Assembly: GCF_963666255.1 (NCBI RefSeq) | Contig: NZ_OY762656.1 | Location: 124,001 to 188,000 of the forward strand | DNA from: an uncultured Propionivibrio sp. | GTDB taxonomy: Bacteria; Pseudomonadota; Gammaproteobacteria; Burkholderiales; Rhodocyclaceae | Direction: 5' to 3' | DNA length: 64,000 bases | In this document: piece by piece, positions 60,506-64,000 of the stretch | Position numbering within the stretch: the first letter of the stretch is position 1 | Layout: the number at the start of each line of letters is the position of its first letter | The notes under the pieces: generated by a model | Seen by the model: only the letters and a program-made list of their open reading frames with translations | What the model was told of the DNA's origin: nothing | Databases searched by the model: none | Made by a program: the position numbers and the translations under genes

Positions 60506-61244
60506 TGCGCTTCGCCTTTTTCTTCTTGATTCCACCCTCGCCGAGAATCCTGACCCGCAGACGCGCGACAGCCTGGCTGTGCAACTGGCATACGCGTGAC
60601 TCGGTCACGCCCATGACCTCCCCAATTTCCCTCAGGTTCAGGTCCTGCTCGTAATACAGCGCCATCATCAATCGTTCCCGCTCGGGAAGCTGCTCGATCC
60701 CCTGCACCAGCAGGCGGTGAAGGCTTTCCTCCTCAAGCAGCTTGGATGGCTCGGACGAACCGTCAGCGAGGTGTCGCTCAAGATAATCCTCATCCCCGTC
60801 ATCGACGAGATCCTCGAACGAAATCAGCTGATGACCGCGCGCATCCTGAAGCATCTTCTGGTATTCGGCGAGCGACATCCCGAGCGCCTCCGCCAGCTCA
60901 TTCTCGCTTGGCGGGCGGCCATGTTCCTGTTCGAGCTTGGCGATCGCCGCCTCGATACGACGGTAATCGCGCCGGAGATTCCGCGGCAACCAATCGTTCT
61001 CGCGCAAGCCATCCAGCATCGCACCGCGAACCCGTTGCGCCGCATAGGTCTCGAACTGGGCGCCCATGCCCGACTCGAAGCGGCCAATCGCTTCCAGCAG
61101 GCCCATCATGCCGTTCTGCACCAGATCGTCCACCTGGACGCTGGAGGGCAGGCGTGCCATCAGATGGAAGGCGATCCGCTTGACGAGCGGCGCAAAGCGC
61201 TCGACCAGCTGATCTCTGCCAATCTGACCAGCAGCGTTATACAT
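60498..61244 (-). CDS. fliA: flagellar sigma factor FliA (sigma-28)
   Basis: 248 residues. Region 2 D-D-L-V-Q-N-G-M-M-G-L-L and the F-E-T-Y-A-A-Q-R-V-R-G-A-M-L-D sequence; region 3 around G-R-P-P-S-E-N-E-L-A; region 4 helix-turn-helix L-R-E-I-G-E-V-M-G-V-T-E-S-R-V-C-Q. Directs RNA polymerase to the sigma-28 elements listed in this window (flagellin 2, flgKL, flgM, the giant repeat gene). Unusual Lys-rich C-terminal tail (G-I-K-K-K-K-A-K-R). Confidence 0.97.
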   Translation of the reverse strand: MYNAAGQIGRDQLVERFAPLVKRIAFHLMARLPSSVQVDDLVQNGMMGLLEAIGRFESGMGAQFETYAAQRVRGAMLDGLRENDWLPRNLRRDYRRIEAAIAKLEQEHGRPPSENELAEALGMSLAEYQKMLQDARGHQLISFEDLVDDGDEDYLERHLADGSSEPSKLLEEESLHRLLVQGIEQLPERERLMMALYYEQDLNLREIGEVMGVTESRVCQLHSQAVARLRVRILGEGGIKKKKAKRNG

Positions 61245-61256
61245 GGTGAGGAGTCT

Positions 61257-62141
61257 TCAAGCGTAGATGGGTTGCGGATCGATATGCTGGCTCAAGTGTA
61301 GCAGTTGCTGCACGAAATGTTCGAGTCCTCCGGCACATTCTTCGGCCACCGGCCATCCCAGCAACTCCGTCGCAATCGCGCGATAGGCACGCGACGACGG
61401 GGCCTCGGGCTGGGCGATCGCACTGGGCTGGCGCAAGCGGGAAGACGGAGACACCGCCTCGTCCTGCGGCACGAACCCGGCGAATACCAGGCGCGCCACA
61501 CCGCGACCATGGCTGAGCCGGGCCATGTTGCGATGGATGGCCGTCGCTTCCTCAAGATGACGCGCCCGGTTGACCAGCAAGCGGAAACTCCGGTGTGCAT
61601 ACCCCAGACTGACTTTCTTGATCAACGCATAGGCATCGGTAATCGCCTGCCCGCTTGGCGAGGCAACAATCACCGTATCGTGCGCCGCGAGGCCGAACGG
61701 CGAAAACCCGAGCGGATGATCCGGCGAAGCATCCACGAGGATCACGTCGGCAGGACGCTCCATGCCTGTCAGACTGCGGATCAGCACTTCCTGCTGCCGT
61801 CCGTCCAGATGCGCCAGGCATTTCACGGCATGCGCTGCCGACAAGCTGCGCACGCCGGGCCTCAACGGAACGAGCGCAGCGTCAAAAGTAACTTCTTCGT
61901 TCAGGACCTGCAGCAAATCGGAGCGATTGTGTACGCCCCACAGGGCTGCCACGCTGTGGCGAACATTTTCGTCGACAACCAGAATCTCCCGCCCTGATTC
62001 TGCCAGGACCGCGGCGAGATTGGCGACCAGCGTCGTCTTGCCGACGCCACGACTGCCCGAAGCGAAGGCAACGACGCGGGTTTGCTCGCGTCCGAAGAGA
62101 CGACGCAGACCGTCGGCCTGATCGCCACGATAGTCAGCCAC
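61257..62141 (-). CDS. flhG: flagellar number regulator FlhG/FleN
   Basis: 294 residues from a GTG. The N-terminal D-Q-A-D-G-L-R-R-L (FlhF-activating motif) is at residues 7-15; the deviant Walker A (G-S-R-G-V-G-K-T-T) is at about 29-37. MinD-like ATPase that limits the number of polar flagella and represses the master regulator. Its start overlaps flhF by eight bases. Confidence 0.95.
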   Translation of the reverse strand: MADYRGDQADGLRRLFGREQTRVVAFASGSRGVGKTTLVANLAAVLAESGREILVVDENVRHSVAALWGVHNRSDLLQVLNEEVTFDAALVPLRPGVRSLSAAHAVKCLAHLDGRQQEVLIRSLTGMERPADVILVDASPDHPLGFSPFGLAAHDTVIVASPSGQAITDAYALIKKVSLGYAHRSFRLLVNRARHLEEATAIHRNMARLSHGRGVARLVFAGFVPQDEAVSPSSRLRQPSAIAQPEAPSSRAYRAIATELLGWPVAEECAGGLEHFVQQLLHLSQHIDPQPIYA

Positions 62142-63423
62142 GGCGTCCGCCTGCTGCCAGCTTTGACTGGCCGGTCGTCGCCATGATCAGACCCGGCTCG
62201 ACACCGCCGAGACGATGCGGGGACGCATCGGGAAGATCCTTGAACGCGCGGTGCAACAGGTACGCACGATTCGGCAGATGCAGGTCTTCCGGGACGCGCT
62301 GACCATTGGAGACGTAATGCAACGTCAACTGGTGCCGGATCACCGCATCCAGGGGCGCGGCCAACCCGGCCGCCTCGTCGACCTTGCTCAGAATGCACCC
62401 AGCGAGGTCCGGACCGCCATAGGCGCGCACCACATCATCAAGCGTATCGCCGCGCGCGGTGGCCGCCAGCAATAGCAATCGCTTCACATTGCCGGCACTG
62501 AACATCGCCGCCTGCTCGCCGACCATCTTGTCGCGCTGGCTCATGCCCATTGTATCGATCAGCACCATGTGCTTGTGCTGCAGGTCGGCAAGCGTCTGCT
62601 GCAGTTCCTGCGCATCCTTCACGAGATACACCGACACCCCGAGAATCCGCCCGTAAATGCGCAGTTGTTCGTAGGCACCGATCCGGTACCCGTCCGTCGT
62701 AATCAGGGCCACCTTGCCGGCGCCGTGACGCAACACGCAGCGCGCCGCCAGTTTCGCGGTGGTCGTTGTCTTGCCGACGCCGGTCGGGCCGACCAGCGCG
62801 TAAACCCCGCCGCGATCGACGATATCGGAAGCCTCGGAAATCGTCTTCAGCGCCCGGTCGGCCGACTGCTTCGCCCACGCAAGCGCATTGCCGGCATTCA
62901 GATCGCCCGGCAACTCGGCGAGCAGGTCCCGCGAAAAGCTCGGTGAAAAACCGGCGTCAAGCATCTGGCGCAAAATCTCCGATTTGACCGGTTCGCTGCG
63001 CACACTTTCCCCCCAGGCGCTTCCAGCCAGATGCTGCTCAACCATACGCCGCAGCGAACGGATTTCTTCCATCATTTCAGCGGAAACGATCTCGGCCTGA
63101 CCACGACTCTCCGCGCGTAATGCGGTTCGATCGATCTGTGGCACAGGACGCGGCGCGAGCGGGGGCACCGCCGCTTCCCGGCGCGGCTGAGGCGCTCTCT
63201 GCTCTGTCGAGGACAGGCTGACGGTATAGTCATCGTCACGCTCGCGCTCAACCGGCGCCACCGGCGGAAGAATCGTCTCCATGTCGCTGGCCGCGACCGC
63301 CATGATTTCGACCCCGCCCGGAATTGCCCGATTGGACAGGATGATCGCTTCCGGGCCAAGCATTTCCTTGACCTTGCGCAACGCGTCACGCGCGTTGGCA
63401 GCGATAAATTTCCTGACGTTCAT
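62134..63423 (-). CDS. flhF: polar flagellum GTPase FlhF
   Basis: 429 residues. SRP-type NG domain: G1 G-P-T-G-V-G-K-T-T-T (about 208-217), D-T-M-G-M-S-Q-R-D and S-K-V-D-E. The N-terminal B domain (1-120) is basic and Pro-rich in the middle. Marks the pole for flagellum assembly. Start overlaps the flhA stop (ATGA). Confidence 0.97.
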   Translation of the reverse strand: MNVRKFIAANARDALRKVKEMLGPEAIILSNRAIPGGVEIMAVAASDMETILPPVAPVERERDDDYTVSLSSTEQRAPQPRREAAVPPLAPRPVPQIDRTALRAESRGQAEIVSAEMMEEIRSLRRMVEQHLAGSAWGESVRSEPVKSEILRQMLDAGFSPSFSRDLLAELPGDLNAGNALAWAKQSADRALKTISEASDIVDRGGVYALVGPTGVGKTTTTAKLAARCVLRHGAGKVALITTDGYRIGAYEQLRIYGRILGVSVYLVKDAQELQQTLADLQHKHMVLIDTMGMSQRDKMVGEQAAMFSAGNVKRLLLLAATARGDTLDDVVRAYGGPDLAGCILSKVDEAAGLAAPLDAVIRHQLTLHYVSNGQRVPEDLHLPNRAYLLHRAFKDLPDASPHRLGGVEPGLIMATTGQSKLAAGGRRG

Positions 63424-64000
63424 GCCCTGCCTCCGATAATCGAGGTAACTTTAATAATCTTGGTTTCCGGAACTTCGCCGTGCGCCAGCACCTTGAGCTG
63501 CGAAATGCCCCGGCGCAAGAAGCGCGACAACAGCGTCCGCAAATTGCCCGGCACCAGCAGCACCGGCGGCAGTCCAAGTTCTTCCTGACGCTGCGCCGCT
63601 GCAGCGGTTTCGCGAATCAGCGTGTCGGCCAGCCCGGGTTCGATACTGGCGTTGTCCCCGCCTCCGGCGATCGCCTGGTGCAACACACGTTCGAGTTGCG
63701 GGTCGAGCGACATCACCTGCATTTCGCTGCCGCTCGGGTAGAGCTGCTGGACAATCGAGCGCCCCAGCGCGACACGAACCTGAGCGGTCAGCAACTCCGG
63801 ATCCTGCGAACGAACAGCCACTTCCGCCAGCGTTTCGATGATCGTGCGCATGTCGCGGATATGGATCCCCTCTTCAAGCAGGTTCTGCAAGACCTTCTGC
63901 ACCACGCCAAGCGGAAGGACCTTCGGCACCAGATCTTCGACCAGCTTCGGCATTTCCTTCGACAGGTGATCGATCAGCGCCTGCGTTTCCTGACGGCCGA
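63420..64000 (-). CDS. flhA: flagellar export protein FlhA, C-terminal part
   Basis: Open to the right edge; about 193 residues of the cytoplasmic domain are visible, including G-R-Q-E-T-Q-A-L-I-D-H-L, V-L-Q-N-L-L-E-E-G-I and the end T-K-I-I-K-V-T-S. FlhA forms the nonameric ring that docks chaperone-substrate complexes. The N-terminal membrane part lies outside the window. Confidence 0.97.
   Translation of the reverse strand, partial: GRQETQALIDHLSKEMPKLVEDLVPKVLPLGVVQKVLQNLLEEGIHIRDMRTIIETLAEVAVRSQDPELLTAQVRVALGRSIVQQLYPSGSEMQVMSLDPQLERVLHQAIAGGGDNASIEPGLADTLIRETAAAAQRQEELGLPPVLLVPGNLRTLLSRFLRRGISQLKVLAHGEVPETKIIKVTSIIGGRA

Overview
The window is one long flagellar gene cluster with a glycosylation / surface-protein island at its left end. 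The gene set and order (FlhF, FlhG, FliA, MotC/MotD-type stator, FleS/FleR-type sigma-54 two-component system, soluble FlgM/FlgN, two flagellins with FlaG) and the high-GC codon use fit a polarly flagellated betaproteobacterium. A member of Rhodocyclales or a relative is my best guess; the sequence alone does not fix the species.

Layout. 1-480: end of a Sel1-repeat protein. 495-10,427 (minus strand): eleven tightly packed, partly overlapping genes for glycan or nucleotide-sugar chemistry. They comprise an OGT/SPINDLY-type glycosyltransferase, a methyltransferase-TPR fusion, several family-2 and other glycosyltransferases, an extended SDR epimerase/dehydratase, a nucleotidyltransferase, a small HAD phosphatase and a P-loop kinase. 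10,587-18,635 (minus): a giant gene for a protein of about 2,680 residues, made almost wholly of about 300 copies of an 8-residue repeat (consensus A-L-T-T-x-Q-V-x) followed by a calcium-binding-type C-terminal region. 19,141-23,241 (plus): a 1,366-residue methyltransferase/multi-glycosyltransferase. 23,460-31,730 (plus): two flagellins, flaG, fliD, fliS, fliT, a second FliK-like protein, a stand-alone FlhB-C-like protein and a YcgR-like PilZ protein. 31,800-34,788 (minus): fliE, fleR, fleS. 34,906-45,673 (plus): fliFGHIJKLMNOPQR. 45,674-57,170 (minus): an unknown lipoprotein, then flgL, K, J, I, H, G, F, E, D, C, B. 57,365-58,922 (plus): flgA, flgM, flgN. 58,984-64,000 (minus): motD, motC, fliA, flhG, flhF and the end of flhA.

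Regulation can be partly read from the DNA. Sigma-54 type (-24/-12) elements precede the large glycosyltransferase, flagellin 1, fliE and flgB. Sigma-28 (FliA) type elements precede the giant repeat gene, flagellin 2, flgKL and flgM. This matches a tiered scheme: FleS/FleR with sigma-54 drives hook-basal-body genes, then FliA, held by FlgM until hook completion, drives late genes.

The most notable point is that the giant octapeptide-repeat protein has a near-perfect FliA promoter. It lies between the glycosyltransferase island and the flagellins, and it carries hundreds of threonine pairs. I propose, as inference, that it is a late flagellar or motility-associated surface protein and a candidate glycosylation substrate.
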